Origin: Aequorivita vitellina | GTDB taxonomy: Bacteria; Bacteroidota; Bacteroidia; Flavobacteriales; Flavobacteriaceae | Length of the DNA stretch: 64,000 bases | Assembly (NCBI RefSeq): GCF_022008365.1 | Contig: NZ_JAIRBA010000012.1 | Coordinates: forward strand, 20,452 to 84,451 | Direction of reading: 5' to 3' | Part shown: positions 7,694-16,382 of the stretch, in pieces | How positions within the stretch are numbered: the first letter of the stretch is position 1 | How the letters are laid out: every line of letters starts with the position of its first letter | Program-made: the position numbers and the translations under genes | Notes under the pieces: model-generated | What the model saw: the letters and a program-made list of their open reading frames with translations, nothing else | What the model was told of the DNA's origin: nothing | The model's database searches: none

Positions 7694-10186
7694 TTATTTT
7701 CCAATTGAAAGTATATTCGCAAACAATCTGTAAGCTCCGGGAACGCCTGCGGGGAGTTCGCGGAAAAAGCTCAATCCTGTATAAATATAGTATCCTTTTC
7801 CGTATTTGGCCACTAAAAGAGAACCTTTTGTTTGGACTTCGCCTTTGTCGTGCATTCCTAAAATTGGAGTGAATTCTTTTGCCCATGCGTCCGGAAAGTA
7901 TAATCCGCGCTCTTGCACCCAACCTTCAAAGTCTTTTTGCGTAATTTTGTTTGGTGAATTTAACAACGGATTTTCCGGTGCCAGAATTTCTACTTCTGAA
8001 AATTCATCGGTAACGCGATCTCGCGAAAGTTTTAATTTATAAGGTGCAATATTTTCGGAAACCAAACCGCGACTCGTATTGTATTGTACAATCATGGTAC
8101 CGCCATTTTCAACGTATTTATTCAATATTGGTTGTACAAAGGCGAGTTCCGCAACGGTGTTGTAAGCTCTTATTCCAACAACAATTGCATCAAAACCCTG
8201 AAGATTTTCCACTGAAATATTTGAAGGATCAATGGTTGTTACCGAGTACCCAATTTGCTTTAAACTTTCAGGAATTGCATCGCCGGCGCCGTTTATGTAG
8301 CCTATATTTTCACCCTTTTTCTGGATGTTTATTTTAGCAACTTTCGCTTCGGAGGGCAACAGAACGCTTTGATACGGAATATGTTCGTAATTGATGGTTA
8401 CCAGTTCTTTATCAAATGTTTTTCCGTCAGCGTTTACAATTGTTTTTAAATAACCTTCGCTTTGGCCTTTTGGCGGTGTTACGGTAAAACTGAAGGATTT
8501 AGACTCTCCGTTTCTGTTAAGTTGAAATGCTTGCTGTGCAGGTTCTACTTTCCAGCCTTCGGGATGTTGTAAACTCACATTGCCAGAAATTTTGTCCTTT
8601 CCGGCGCGTACAATTACCGATACATTTTCGGCACTATCGTTTGCAAAAATTAGTACTTTTTCGGGCAATGAAGTCGTAACTTCGGGTAAAATTTCCAGCG
8701 GGCGATACACTTCGCCTTTTACGGGATCGTTGAATTTATAAATTATATTTTTTGTGAAAGGAATTGTTACATTTCCAAATTTTAGTTCAATAACCAGTTT
8801 CTCTAAAACCGGAGTTTCGGGCAAGCCGATTAATTCGTCCGGCGCAACGTACATGCCCACCGAACCTTTGTCATTTAACCAATAGGGCGAAGAAAAAGAC
8901 GGATTGTGTTTTCCGGAATTAACAGTTATTTCAATGTTTTTCTTTTCATTAAAAAGAAGTTTTTCCGAAGCATTCCAAAGAATTTCGTCGTCAGTATTTT
9001 TTACGGATTGCAACGAAACGTCACTTTCCCCGCGATTGATGGCTTCAAGATTTACTTTGAAATTTTCGTTCGGGTTTATTGAATTTACTTCGGAAGCAGC
9101 TTCAATAAAGATGCCTCCGCAATCTAAAATAAGTTCTTTTAACTGTTTGAGCTTTATATTTCGCCAATGACTATCTTTTAATTTTGAAATTAACGGATAT
9201 GCTTTTAGCAGCTGTGGCAACATTTCCGAAGGATTTTTAAAGTTGAAATTTGCTTCCAACGGATTCAAAACTGCACCAATTTCAGTTCCGCCTTCAAGTC
9301 TTGACCAGTTTGTGTTAATTCCTTCATAAAGATTGTTATCTGCAGGTTTGCTGCCTTTCAACAACTCTAAATACTCCGTTTCAGTTCCGCGTGAACCCGT
9401 GCTGCCAAAACCTTGCGATTTGTGCATACTGCGACTTAAGGAAGCAATTTCACCATTTGATAATCCCAGGGCAGGGAAATAGTTGCCTGTTTCCACCGAA
9501 ACCATTTTCGATTTATCGGCATTGTCAAACTTTTCCTGACTACCGTAAAACCACCACGAAGTATTAAAAAACAGTCGTTGCGGTTTCCAAACGCCATATT
9601 TTTCGGCAGATTTGGGGAATTTTGAAGCATCGTTCACAGCATCAAAAGCCTCTAAACTAAGCATAGCCGAAGCCGTGTGATGCCCGTGTGTACTACCCGG
9701 GCTGCGATGGTCAAAACGGTTTACAATAATGTCTGGCTTAAATTTTCTAATGGTCATTACCACATCGCTGAGAACATCTTCTTTGGTCCAAAACTCAAAG
9801 GTTTCGTCGGGGTTTTTACTGTAACCAAAATCATTCGCGCGGGTAAAAAACTGTTGTCCGCCGTCGGTTTTACGAGCGGCGAGCAATTCTTGAGTGCGAA
9901 TTACACCCAAAAGTTCGCGCAATTCTGGACCAATTAAGTTTTGTCCGCCGTCGCCGCGTGTAATAGACAAGTAAGCGGTGTTTGCGTGTACATCATTAAC
10001 TAAATAGGAGATAAGCCGCGTGTTTTCGTCGTCGGGGTGCGCGGCAATATACAGTGCAGAACCCAAAAAATTGAGTTTTTGAAGGTTGTGATAAATTTCG
10101 GAAGCCGTAGGTTTTTTTGGGGTTTGGGCAGTTGCGGCTATTGTGATAAATAAAAATAGAAGACGGAAGAAAAACGATTTGTGCAT
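7694..10186 (-). CDS. PIG-L (LmbE-like) deacetylase with C-terminal amidotransferase-like domain, exported
   Basis: This large secreted protein (830 residues) has a signal peptide ending near ATAQ21. The PIG-L/LmbE domain carries the zinc motif AHPDDE (His50, Asp52, Asp53) and the second part HGHH at 167-170. Members are zinc hydrolases that remove N-acetyl groups from GlcNAc-containing substrates. The central region (about 370-620) looks like beta-sandwich domains. The C-terminal 200 residues resemble a type 1 glutamine amidotransferase-like fold (DAIVVGIRAYNT, GGTMIVQYNTSRG), without an obvious Cys nucleophile. It lies first in an operon with a microprotein and an SSS transporter. The likely role is periplasmic or surface processing of an N-acetylated sugar followed by import; substrate unknown. 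Confidence 0.88.
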   Translation of the reverse strand: MHKSFFFRLLFLFITIAATAQTPKKPTASEIYHNLQKLNFLGSALYIAAHPDDENTRLISYLVNDVHANTAYLSITRGDGGQNLIGPELRELLGVIRTQELLAARKTDGGQQFFTRANDFGYSKNPDETFEFWTKEDVLSDVVMTIRKFKPDIIVNRFDHRSPGSTHGHHTASAMLSLEAFDAVNDASKFPKSAEKYGVWKPQRLFFNTSWWFYGSQEKFDNADKSKMVSVETGNYFPALGLSNGEIASLSRSMHKSQGFGSTGSRGTETEYLELLKGSKPADNNLYEGINTNWSRLEGGTEIGAVLNPLEANFNFKNPSEMLPQLLKAYPLISKLKDSHWRNIKLKQLKELILDCGGIFIEAASEVNSINPNENFKVNLEAINRGESDVSLQSVKNTDDEILWNASEKLLFNEKKNIEITVNSGKHNPSFSSPYWLNDKGSVGMYVAPDELIGLPETPVLEKLVIELKFGNVTIPFTKNIIYKFNDPVKGEVYRPLEILPEVTTSLPEKVLIFANDSAENVSVIVRAGKDKISGNVSLQHPEGWKVEPAQQAFQLNRNGESKSFSFTVTPPKGQSEGYLKTIVNADGKTFDKELVTINYEHIPYQSVLLPSEAKVAKINIQKKGENIGYINGAGDAIPESLKQIGYSVTTIDPSNISVENLQGFDAIVVGIRAYNTVAELAFVQPILNKYVENGGTMIVQYNTSRGLVSENIAPYKLKLSRDRVTDEFSEVEILAPENPLLNSPNKITQKDFEGWVQERGLYFPDAWAKEFTPILGMHDKGEVQTKGSLLVAKYGKGYYIYTGLSFFRELPAGVPGAYRLFANILSIGK

Positions 10187-10218
10187 AAAAGTAGCGTGCT
10201 GATTTATTCGAAACTTTT

Positions 10219-10226
10219 CAAAGATA
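10219..10226 (-). promoter_or_regulatory. -7 promoter element for the PIG-L operon
   Basis: The minus strand reads TATCTTTG, a perfect -7 consensus, 32 bases upstream of the ATG at 10186 and between this gene and the MscS gene. It suggests the deacetylase operon has its own promoter. Confidence 0.5.
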
Positions 10227-10240
10227 CTTATTTGTAAAAA

Positions 10241-10804
10241 TTAATCGTGGGGCAGTACTTCCTTATTTTTATCGTGCTCGTGTTGTTGTTCATAAAATTC
10301 TTCGGGTTTTATAATACTCACACCTTTTTGGAGCATCATACTATTGGGGTAGGTAATTATTTCATTATTGGCGGTGTGAAGTATAATATGAAAGGTTTTT
10401 ATATCTTCAATTAAACCTTCCAACGGCGCTTCTTTATCGTGAATTTTTATGTAATCGCCAATTCTATAGGGGAAGGTGAAAAACATAATTACCCCACTCG
10501 TTATGTTGCTAAGTATAGACCATTGTGCAAAAAAGGCGATACCGATTACCGCAAAAACAGACGACATAACAAGCCCCAGATTTTCAAAATCGACTCCCCA
10601 AATAATAATTAACCCCAAAACAATTAAAATGAAAACTGCAAAATCTACGTGTTTCATGATAAGTCCTGTGCGGTGTTCCAGCCTTTCTATTCGTTTGGCA
10701 AAGTTTCGCACTGTTCTTTTTAGTATTAATCGCAACAACATCAATACTGCTATCAGGACGATAGATTCAATAAGTTCTGGGTAAAATTCTCTTAAATTTA
10801 TCAT
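10241..10804 (-). CDS. Small MscS-type mechanosensitive channel protein
   Basis: The 187-residue membrane protein is shorter than classical MscS (about 286 residues). It has hydrophobic segments near residues 10-28, 50-68 and 70-100. The beta domain carries the family hallmark YRIGDYIKIHDKEAPLEGLI (about 117-136) and ITYPNSMML near 149-157. The C-terminal cytoplasmic cage of MscS is missing; the protein ends in a charged tail (EQQHEHDKNKE). It starts 11 bases after the lipoprotein gene's stop, so the two are probably cotranscribed with maf. A role in osmotic release is likely from the family, but the truncated form could be regulatory. Confidence 0.82.
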   Translation of the reverse strand: MINLREFYPELIESIVLIAVLMLLRLILKRTVRNFAKRIERLEHRTGLIMKHVDFAVFILIVLGLIIIWGVDFENLGLVMSSVFAVIGIAFFAQWSILSNITSGVIMFFTFPYRIGDYIKIHDKEAPLEGLIEDIKTFHIILHTANNEIITYPNSMMLQKGVSIIKPEEFYEQQHEHDKNKEVLPHD

Positions 10805-10815
10805 TTCAATTTTTG

Positions 10816-11751
10816 TTATTTTAGGTCTAGGGAATCGCGTAATCCAAAGTGCTCATTTTTATTTTTTGTCCAATAATCACTTTTAATTCGCTTTAATTTT
10901 GTCGCCGTGGTTTTTAGTCGAAGCGTATCGTTTTGGTCGGCGGCATTAACTTCTTCCCATTTTTCAATTTCATACGGAAAAGTACTGTTGAAAAACAACA
11001 TCAACTGACGCTGCAAAGTTGGATAATTAACGGTGTAAATGGTTATGGAATCGCCTTGCTTTAAACTTGCAAAAGCGTTGTGTTGCTTAATTTCTTTATG
11101 CCGAAGTCGTAAATATTCAAAGGAAGGAATAATCATAATATCGCCGGTTGGTAATTCTTCGGGGTTGATGCGGATGAGGTTCCAAATTTCGTTTTCTAAA
11201 TAGGTTTTTGGCAACGATAGTTTTTGATCGGCTTCATCTTGAAAATAGGAATGACTTTCAATTTCGAAATCATTTCGATTGTTGAGCTGCATATACACTT
11301 GCCCACACCATTCCTGCACGCTATTCGTAATTTTTAACGGGTGTTCTTTTATCGAAATAGGGCTGAAAGTACTGGTCATTATTGAATATGGATAAATGCC
11401 AGTATTAAAACTTTTCATTTGATTTAGCTTTAAAACTGAAATATTTTCGTCGGAAGCATTGTTGGCTTTTACCTGCGCATCCGGCAGAAAATCTTCGGTA
11501 ACAAAGATATTTACGGCCGTGCCTTCGCGAATTTCACCGTAACGTTCCTGCATTAAACTATACGAAGTAATTTCGGCAGTTCCGCTGTACCAATAATCTT
11601 TAAACTCTTCAGAAACCGTTCTCGGTTCCACGATTTTAGAAGCAGCCTTTTTATTTGAAATCTTTTGCAAACCATTTTTTTCTTCGGAAGAATTACAACT
11701 TCCAAGTAGAATTATTACAGCGAAAAGAGTGCAAGTTTTAAAAAATTTCAT
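10816..11751 (-). CDS. Hypothetical lipoprotein downstream of maf
   Basis: I do not recognise a domain in this 311-residue predicted lipoprotein. Starting at the ATG at 11751 gives MKFFKTCTLF followed by IILLGSC, a clean lipobox (Cys19). The frame is open further upstream to 11796, but that would add 15 residues before the signal and overlap maf, so the later start is preferred. Conserved-looking features are aromatic-rich segments such as YWYSGTAEITSY and WCGQVYMQLNN. Its place between maf and a small MscS gene recurs in flavobacteria, as far as I recall. The septum-inhibitor context gives no reliable function. Confidence 0.75.
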   Translation of the reverse strand: MKFFKTCTLFAVIILLGSCNSSEEKNGLQKISNKKAASKIVEPRTVSEEFKDYWYSGTAEITSYSLMQERYGEIREGTAVNIFVTEDFLPDAQVKANNASDENISVLKLNQMKSFNTGIYPYSIMTSTFSPISIKEHPLKITNSVQEWCGQVYMQLNNRNDFEIESHSYFQDEADQKLSLPKTYLENEIWNLIRINPEELPTGDIMIIPSFEYLRLRHKEIKQHNAFASLKQGDSITIYTVNYPTLQRQLMLFFNSTFPYEIEKWEEVNAADQNDTLRLKTTATKLKRIKSDYWTKNKNEHFGLRDSLDLK

Positions 11752-11782
11752 GGTGAAGCGTTTTATACAAAAATACACAATT

Positions 11783-12370
11783 TCAACCGGTGGCAATCTC
11801 GGTTAACGTTTTGTAAACAAGTCGTGTTGGCAAGCCCATTACATTAAAATAACAACCTTCAATTTTGTCTATTCCAATATAACCAATCCACTCCTGAATG
11901 CCGTAGCTTCCGGCTTTATCAAAGGGTTTATATGTTTTTATATAGAAATCAATTTCTTCTTCGGTAAGCGGTTTGACCCACACTTTTGTAAGGTCGTTCA
12001 CCGTTTTCTGAAAGTTTTTTGAAGTAAAACATACCGAAGTGATAACCTCGTGCATTTGCCCGCTCAACTTTTGAAGCATTTGGTTTGCTTCTTCAAAAGA
12101 TTTTGGTTTTCCGAGGGCTTTATCGCCCTGCCAAACAATGGTATCGCTTGTAATTAAAATGTCGTTTTCTGCCAAGTTGCTAAAAACCGAAGCTTTAAGT
12201 TGCGAGAGACAATCGGTTATTTGTGAGCGTTTTAAATTTTCAGGATACGTTTCTTCAACCTCTTTTACTTGAATGGTGAAATCTAAATTCAATTCCTTAA
12301 AAAAATATTGTCTTCGCGGCGAACCGGAAGCGAGGATGATGTTGTAGTTTTTTAGTTTTTCGCGAAGCAT
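11783..12370 (-). CDS. maf: Maf-family nucleoside triphosphate pyrophosphatase
   Basis: Maf proteins hydrolyse dTTP/UTP or modified nucleotides to monophosphates in the cytoplasm, keeping non-canonical bases out of nucleic acids. Over-production blocks septation in other bacteria. The 195-residue product has the family signature ASGSPRR (residues 14-20), the substrate/metal loop TSDTIVW near 73-79 with GKPKS following, and the conserved KAGSYGIQ near 152-159. The length is normal. It is followed 31 bases later by the hypothetical lipoprotein. A near-consensus -7 element (CATCTTTG on the minus strand) is about 45-55 bases upstream of the start. Confidence 0.93.
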   Translation of the reverse strand: MLREKLKNYNIILASGSPRRQYFFKELNLDFTIQVKEVEETYPENLKRSQITDCLSQLKASVFSNLAENDILITSDTIVWQGDKALGKPKSFEEANQMLQKLSGQMHEVITSVCFTSKNFQKTVNDLTKVWVKPLTEEEIDFYIKTYKPFDKAGSYGIQEWIGYIGIDKIEGCYFNVMGLPTRLVYKTLTEIATG

Positions 12371-12461
12371 TTTGGCTGTTTAAATTTGTGGTTTTTCAAT
12401 TTGAATAATTTCACAAAGATGCAAAATCTGAAAGTTGCAGCTGTAGTATTTTCGGTTTCGC

Positions 12462-13136
12462 TCAAGTTATATGTTCAAAAATAATTGTTTCGTTTTTATA
12501 TTCAACGCGCGTTACTTTTTCATTGGCCTCAATAGTTGCGAGAAATTCTGCTGAAAATGCTTTGTCGTTCGTAGGAAACCAATCTTTACGCGTTTTATCA
12601 ATTAAAATAAAAAGCCCGTGTTCTGAGCCTATTGCGCTAAAAACTTCCAATCCACCTCCAAATTTTTCGAGCCCGAGCGTCGAAGTTAAAAAACTGTATT
12701 TCTCTTTAAAATTGGTTGTTGCCAGCCCTATTTCTGAAATTTCCAAAATGTCTTCCGAGCTAAAAGGTTTTTGCGAATTGTTGTTCAAATTCTTTCTTGC
12801 AATGAATTCTAAAATGTTTTTATCCGCGTCGTAAAAATAGATCGATTCGGCGTTCCAAGCGGGAAAATCCACGATTTCAGCTTTTCCATCTTTTTGAATT
12901 TCCACTCGTTTTTTAAGCCAATTTAAGGCATCATTTACTTTATTTGAAGGAATGTTGAAAGCAAAATGGTACGGCTGCGATATTTCTTTATTTAAAAAAT
13001 TGAGAATAGAGTTTCCTGCTTTGAAAGAAATTTCATTTTCGTCGTCGCGGAAAATTTTCAAACCCAGCACCTCGCCGTAAAATTTCTTTTGTAGCGCTAT
13101 TTGAGAGGTGTGAAGAGTGAGTTCCTTAATTTTCAT
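12462..13136 (-). CDS. VOC-family (glyoxalase-like) protein
   Basis: The 224-residue protein has two vicinal-oxygen-chelate beta-alpha-beta-beta-beta modules in tandem. The first begins at ELTLHTSQIALQKKFYGEVLGL (truncated by me to its first residues: ELTLHTSQIALQ), with the strand FYDADKNILEFIA near residue 100. The second covers about 125-224 (ISEIGLATTNF, HGLFILIDKTRKDW). Members include glyoxalases, dioxygenases and resistance proteins. His5 and Glu109-type ligands are plausible but I cannot prove a metal site. It lies between the UbiA-type gene and maf on the same strand, with gaps of 63 and 91 bases. Substrate unknown. Confidence 0.8.
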   Translation of the reverse strand: MKIKELTLHTSQIALQKKFYGEVLGLKIFRDDENEISFKAGNSILNFLNKEISQPYHFAFNIPSNKVNDALNWLKKRVEIQKDGKAEIVDFPAWNAESIYFYDADKNILEFIARKNLNNNSQKPFSSEDILEISEIGLATTNFKEKYSFLTSTLGLEKFGGGLEVFSAIGSEHGLFILIDKTRKDWFPTNDKAFSAEFLATIEANEKVTRVEYKNETIIFEHIT

Positions 13137-13199
13137 TACAAACAGTTTAATTGATGACTAGCTGTGGGATTTTGCATATAACGGCTAGCTGTTTCCTAT

Positions 13200-14114
13200 T
13201 TATTTCAGAATTACAAATTGAAACAATGGGATGGAACATATTCCTAAAAACATACTAATTTTTAAGAGAATTGAAAGGAATGTGTATTGTTTTGGTGTTT
13301 CGGCATCCCAGGCTTTTATGCAAAAATAGAGTAGCGGACCCACGATGGCAAATAGAAAATACAATAAAAGTATTTGCGTGTTGTACAAATTTTCATACAT
13401 ATAGAACACAATGCCGAAAACCAAAAGAACTCCTAAAATAAAAACTATTGTAATTGTTCGTTTTCTGCCTATGGCAATGGCTAAGGTGTTTTTCCCGCCT
13501 TTTTTGTCGCCGTTAATATCTTGAAGATCTTTTACTATTTCACGAATTAAATTAATGAAAAACGCGAACAGCGCATAATGCAAAACAATTGTAAAAACTG
13601 TGGATTGTATAGTTTGGTTGTGTTGTGTAATCGCGGGAAGTAAATCGAAAATTGGCACTATTATTAGGCTCATCGCCACCAAAATTGAAATTGTAATATT
13701 CCCTAAAAGCAATATTCCTTTTAAGTAAGTAGCGTACAAATAGAGCAGCGCGGAAATGGCGACGAATAGCGCTGCAAAACTGGGTTGCTGTATCCTATTT
13801 GAAAGATAAAAACCTATTGCAACTCCCGTTATATTTAAGATGATAAAAAGTTGATTGGCGTTTCTTTCGGAAATTTTTTTGCCAATTAATACTTTATTGG
13901 GTTTGTTAATTTTATCAATTTCTACATCGTAAATATCGTTGATAATGTTGCCGGCGGCGGCTATGCAAAGAGTTGCAAACACAAGCAGTGTAAAGTTGAA
14001 AGCGTCTAAAACTGTTGCGGCACCAAAAGGTTTGAAAAGCCCGTGTTTTATAAAACCCTGTACCAAAGCTATAAATAGCAGATTTTGGTAACGAATGAGG
14101 TTTAGGTATTTCAA
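13200..14114 (-). CDS. UbiA-family prenyltransferase (geranylgeranylglycerol-phosphate geranylgeranyltransferase-like)
   Basis: This polytopic membrane prenyltransferase has 304 residues and about eight to nine helices. Both aspartate-rich motifs are present. The first is N59-D60-IYD63-VEID67. The second is D196-LQD199-INGD203, followed by KKGGKNTLA. Flavobacterial homologues are usually labelled geranylgeranylglycerol-phosphate geranylgeranyltransferase, the second step of archaeal ether-lipid assembly. A menaquinone or other aromatic acceptor is an alternative. It lies next to a KdsC-like phosphatase and DUF2520 gene in an order I recall as conserved in the family. The catalytic Asp-rich loops are intact, so it is probably active. 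Confidence 0.83.
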   Translation of the reverse strand: MKYLNLIRYQNLLFIALVQGFIKHGLFKPFGAATVLDAFNFTLLVFATLCIAAAGNIINDIYDVEIDKINKPNKVLIGKKISERNANQLFIILNITGVAIGFYLSNRIQQPSFAALFVAISALLYLYATYLKGILLLGNITISILVAMSLIIVPIFDLLPAITQHNQTIQSTVFTIVLHYALFAFFINLIREIVKDLQDINGDKKGGKNTLAIAIGRKRTITIVFILGVLLVFGIVFYMYENLYNTQILLLYFLFAIVGPLLYFCIKAWDAETPKQYTFLSILLKISMFLGICSIPLFQFVILK

Positions 14115-14173
14115 AACTTAAAATTCAATATTAATCTTGGAGTGCGGTTTCGATTTCAGTTTCGGTTTCAATT

Positions 14174-14701
14174 TTAGTCATATTTTGCACTTACGCCATT
14201 TGTAACCATCCACTTTCCCTGAACTTTCAGGACTTGCTCAATCACATCGCGAACGCAGCCCTTGCCGCCTTTTTTATGTGAAACGTATTTAGAGATTGTT
14301 TTAATTTCGGGTACGGCATCCTGCGGACAAGTAGGAAGGCCAACCTCTTGCATAATTTCAAAATCGGGCAAATCGTCGCCCATATACAGGGTGTTTTCAC
14401 GTTTTATATTATTGGAATTTAAGTATTCCTCCAGAACTTTAGTTTTATGATGCGCTCCCAAAAAAATATCTTTTATTCCCAAATTTTGAAGTCGAACTCG
14501 TACGCCTTCATTCGTACCGCCAGAAATAACGCAAACGTGGTACCCCTGCTCAACTGCGGTTTTAAGTCCGTAACCGTCTTTGATATTCATAGTACGGAAC
14601 ATCTCGCCTTGGGTGTTTACTTGTATGGTGCCGTCGGTTAAAACGCCATCAATATCAAAAATGAAAGTTGTAATGTGTTTTAAATATTCTTTATAGCTCA
14701 T
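14174..14701 (-). CDS. KdsC-like HAD phosphatase
   Basis: This 175-residue HAD-superfamily hydrolase is of the cap-less C0 type, related to 3-deoxy-D-manno-octulosonate 8-phosphate phosphatase. Motif I is FDIDGVLTDG with nucleophile Asp16 and acid/base Asp18. Motif II is VISGG near residue 59. The conserved lysine is in the K-T-K-V-L-E stretch near 87-90, and motif III is YMGDDLPDFEIM near 106-117. Known members form tetramers and release inorganic phosphate in Kdo or sialic acid synthesis. No other Kdo gene is nearby, so substrate assignment rests on homology only. It is followed by the UbiA-type gene with a 59-base gap. Confidence 0.87.
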   Translation of the reverse strand: MSYKEYLKHITTFIFDIDGVLTDGTIQVNTQGEMFRTMNIKDGYGLKTAVEQGYHVCVISGGTNEGVRVRLQNLGIKDIFLGAHHKTKVLEEYLNSNNIKRENTLYMGDDLPDFEIMQEVGLPTCPQDAVPEIKTISKYVSHKKGGKGCVRDVIEQVLKVQGKWMVTNGVSAKYD

Positions 14702-14723
14702 TTTCGCATTGTTTTTTATGAAT

Positions 14724-14813
14724 TTACTGATTGGTTAATACCAACAAGGCAATTGCTTGGTGTTTCGCAATAAAACCTTGCAGTATGCTCGTGAGTTCGT
14801 AGCGTGTTTTCAT
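14724..14813 (-). CDS. Possible 29-residue ORF translationally coupled to the DUF2520 gene
   Basis: An ATG at 14813 overlaps the TGA of the upstream gene as ATGA. It opens a frame of 29 codons (MKTRYELTSILQGFIAKHQA and nine more residues) ending in TAA, 22 bases before the KdsC-like start. ATGA overlaps are a common sign of translational coupling. The peptide has no recognisable motif, and chance is a real alternative at this length. Confidence 0.25.
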   Translation of the reverse strand: MKTRYELTSILQGFIAKHQAIALLVLTNQ

Positions 14814-15559
14814 TCTTTTTTTAAAGCTTTTGTAAATAATTCGTAAAACGCTTTAAAGTCACTATTTTCCAGTAAATGTAAATGTTTTTCAATTGTTTTA
14901 TTATCGTTTCTTTTTGCGGGGCCGGTTTGTGCTTCTTCCGGTGAAAGAGTTTCTATTTTTGAAGCGGTTTCGGCAATAAGCGGCTTCAACAGCTCAAAAG
15001 GCAAGTTATTTTCTTCTAAAATCTCGTTTCCAACTTTGTATAAATAGTTCACGAAATTATTCACAAAAACCGCGGCTAAATGTAGCTTCGCTCTTTGTTC
15101 CGAAGAAATTTCAACCACATTTTCCGAAATAGCTGCTCCCAAACTTTGCAATAGCTCCAAATCTTTTGGGTTTTCGGCTTCAATACAAATAGGAATGTTT
15201 ACGAAATTTACAGGGCGTTGTTTTGAAAATGTTTGTAACGGATAAAATATTCCGCGCGTGTTTTTTGAGGAAAGTACGTTCATTGCTGCGCCACCGGAAG
15301 TGTGCACAACTAATTTATTTTGAAATGGTAAGCTTTCCGAAAAACTAGCAATAGCATCGTCAGGAATTCCGATTATATAAATATCGGCATTGACGATTTT
15401 TGAAATATCATCGGTAAAGGGAATATTCTCAAAAGGAGAAATCATTTTAATATAGTTTCGATTAAAGACCTGTGTAACAGAAACTTTATCACTTTTATAT
15501 AAAGCGTTAAGTAAATGATGGTTTACGTTGCCAAATCCTAATAGAACCACTTTTATCAT
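14810..15559 (-). CDS. Rossmann-fold DUF2520 protein (pyrroline-5-carboxylate reductase-like)
   Basis: The 249-residue protein has an N-terminal dinucleotide-binding motif LLGFGNVNHHL (residues 6-16), a GxGxxxxHL variant. A DUF2520 helical domain follows, with the conserved HLAAVFVNNFVNYLY near 155-169. The fold is that of NAD(P)-dependent reductases such as ProC and F420-dependent NADP oxidoreductase. No substrate is known for this subfamily. SGGAAM near residue 90 is typical. The gene heads the minus-strand run with the KdsC-like and UbiA-type genes, about 150 bases after the Crp-family gene. Confidence 0.82.
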   Translation of the reverse strand: MIKVVLLGFGNVNHHLLNALYKSDKVSVTQVFNRNYIKMISPFENIPFTDDISKIVNADIYIIGIPDDAIASFSESLPFQNKLVVHTSGGAAMNVLSSKNTRGIFYPLQTFSKQRPVNFVNIPICIEAENPKDLELLQSLGAAISENVVEISSEQRAKLHLAAVFVNNFVNYLYKVGNEILEENNLPFELLKPLIAETASKIETLSPEEAQTGPAKRNDNKTIEKHLHLLENSDFKAFYELFTKALKKE

Positions 15560-15712
15560 AATACGAAGTTAACTTTTTTTAGTAGAATGGTGGGGGAAAA
15601 AGGAGGAAAGAAGATGGAAAAAAGAGTAAAGATGAAAGAAGAAAGAAAAAAGATGATTTTATCAATCTCGACTTTTTACTTTGGGCTGTTCTCAATAATT
15701 CTTTGTGGTTTT

Positions 15713-16300
15713 TCAACGGAAAACCTTGTGTTTTATCAATTTTAGTTCGCCGTCTTGTTCCAGTTGCTTAATTGCGCGAATTACGGTTTCTACCCGCAGA
15801 CCGGTTAAATCTGCAATTTGCTGTCGTGTTAATTCCACTTGAAAAAGTGCTTCGGAACCATATTTCTTTTTTAGTAAATCTATAAGCGCCAAAATGCGAT
15901 GTTCGGGTGTATGCACCGAAATTTCCTTTAGAATAGTGGCTTTATAAAAAAGTCGTTTCGCCATGGCTTTGGTAAATTTTAAATTTACTTCAGGATTGTG
16001 GGTTAGGAGTTCAAATAAATTTGTTTTGCTTAATTTGTAAAGCTCCGTGGGTTTTACTGCAGCTGCCGAAGCTGGATATTTAAAATCGCCAAACAAAGGC
16101 GGTTCGCCAAAACTTTCGCCTTTGTAAAAAATACCTTGTACAAATTCTTTTCCTTGATCGTTCAAATTATACATTTTTACTTCACCAGTTTTAATCTGAA
16201 AATAGAAATGGGCACGTTTTTTTTCGTGAAGTATTACTTCAGCAGCATCTATATTTTCAAGGGTTGCATTGTAGTCTAAGAGTAAATTTTCTGGGATCAT
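15713..16300 (-). CDS. Crp/Fnr-family transcriptional regulator
   Basis: The 195-residue regulator has an N-terminal cyclic-nucleotide-binding-like beta-roll (about 1-115), a dimerisation helix, and a C-terminal winged helix with HTH sequence LTRQQIADLTGLRVETVIRA (about 155-174). There is no cysteine in the protein, so it cannot bind an FNR-type Fe-S cluster. The effector could be a nucleotide, haem or NO, or absent. It is transcribed away from a small membrane protein, a truncated haemoglobin and ccsBA. A perfect 12-bp palindrome in the shared upstream region is a candidate operator. Confidence 0.88.
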   Translation of the reverse strand: MIPENLLLDYNATLENIDAAEVILHEKKRAHFYFQIKTGEVKMYNLNDQGKEFVQGIFYKGESFGEPPLFGDFKYPASAAAVKPTELYKLSKTNLFELLTHNPEVNLKFTKAMAKRLFYKATILKEISVHTPEHRILALIDLLKKKYGSEALFQVELTRQQIADLTGLRVETVIRAIKQLEQDGELKLIKHKVFR

Positions 16301-16341
16301 AGGTTTATGATTAGCCTCATAAAATAGGGGTTCATTGGTGT

Positions 16342-16353
16342 TGTAAATTTACA
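16342..16353. promoter_or_regulatory. Candidate operator palindrome in the Crp/globin divergent region
   Basis: TGTAAATTTACA is a perfect 12-bp palindrome, 42 bases from the Crp-family start and 30 bases from the divergent gene. Dimeric Crp-family proteins bind such symmetric sites. It differs from the E. coli CRP and FNR boxes, so the assignment is inference from position and symmetry. Confidence 0.4.
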
Positions 16354-16382
16354 TTTTAAAAAATCAAAACCCTATTCATATT

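Noticed and set aside
7572..7922. 116-codon frame covering the microprotein and the end of the deacetylase
   Set aside because: The first two thirds are an overlap with the real deacetylase in another frame; only the last 36 codons are credible.
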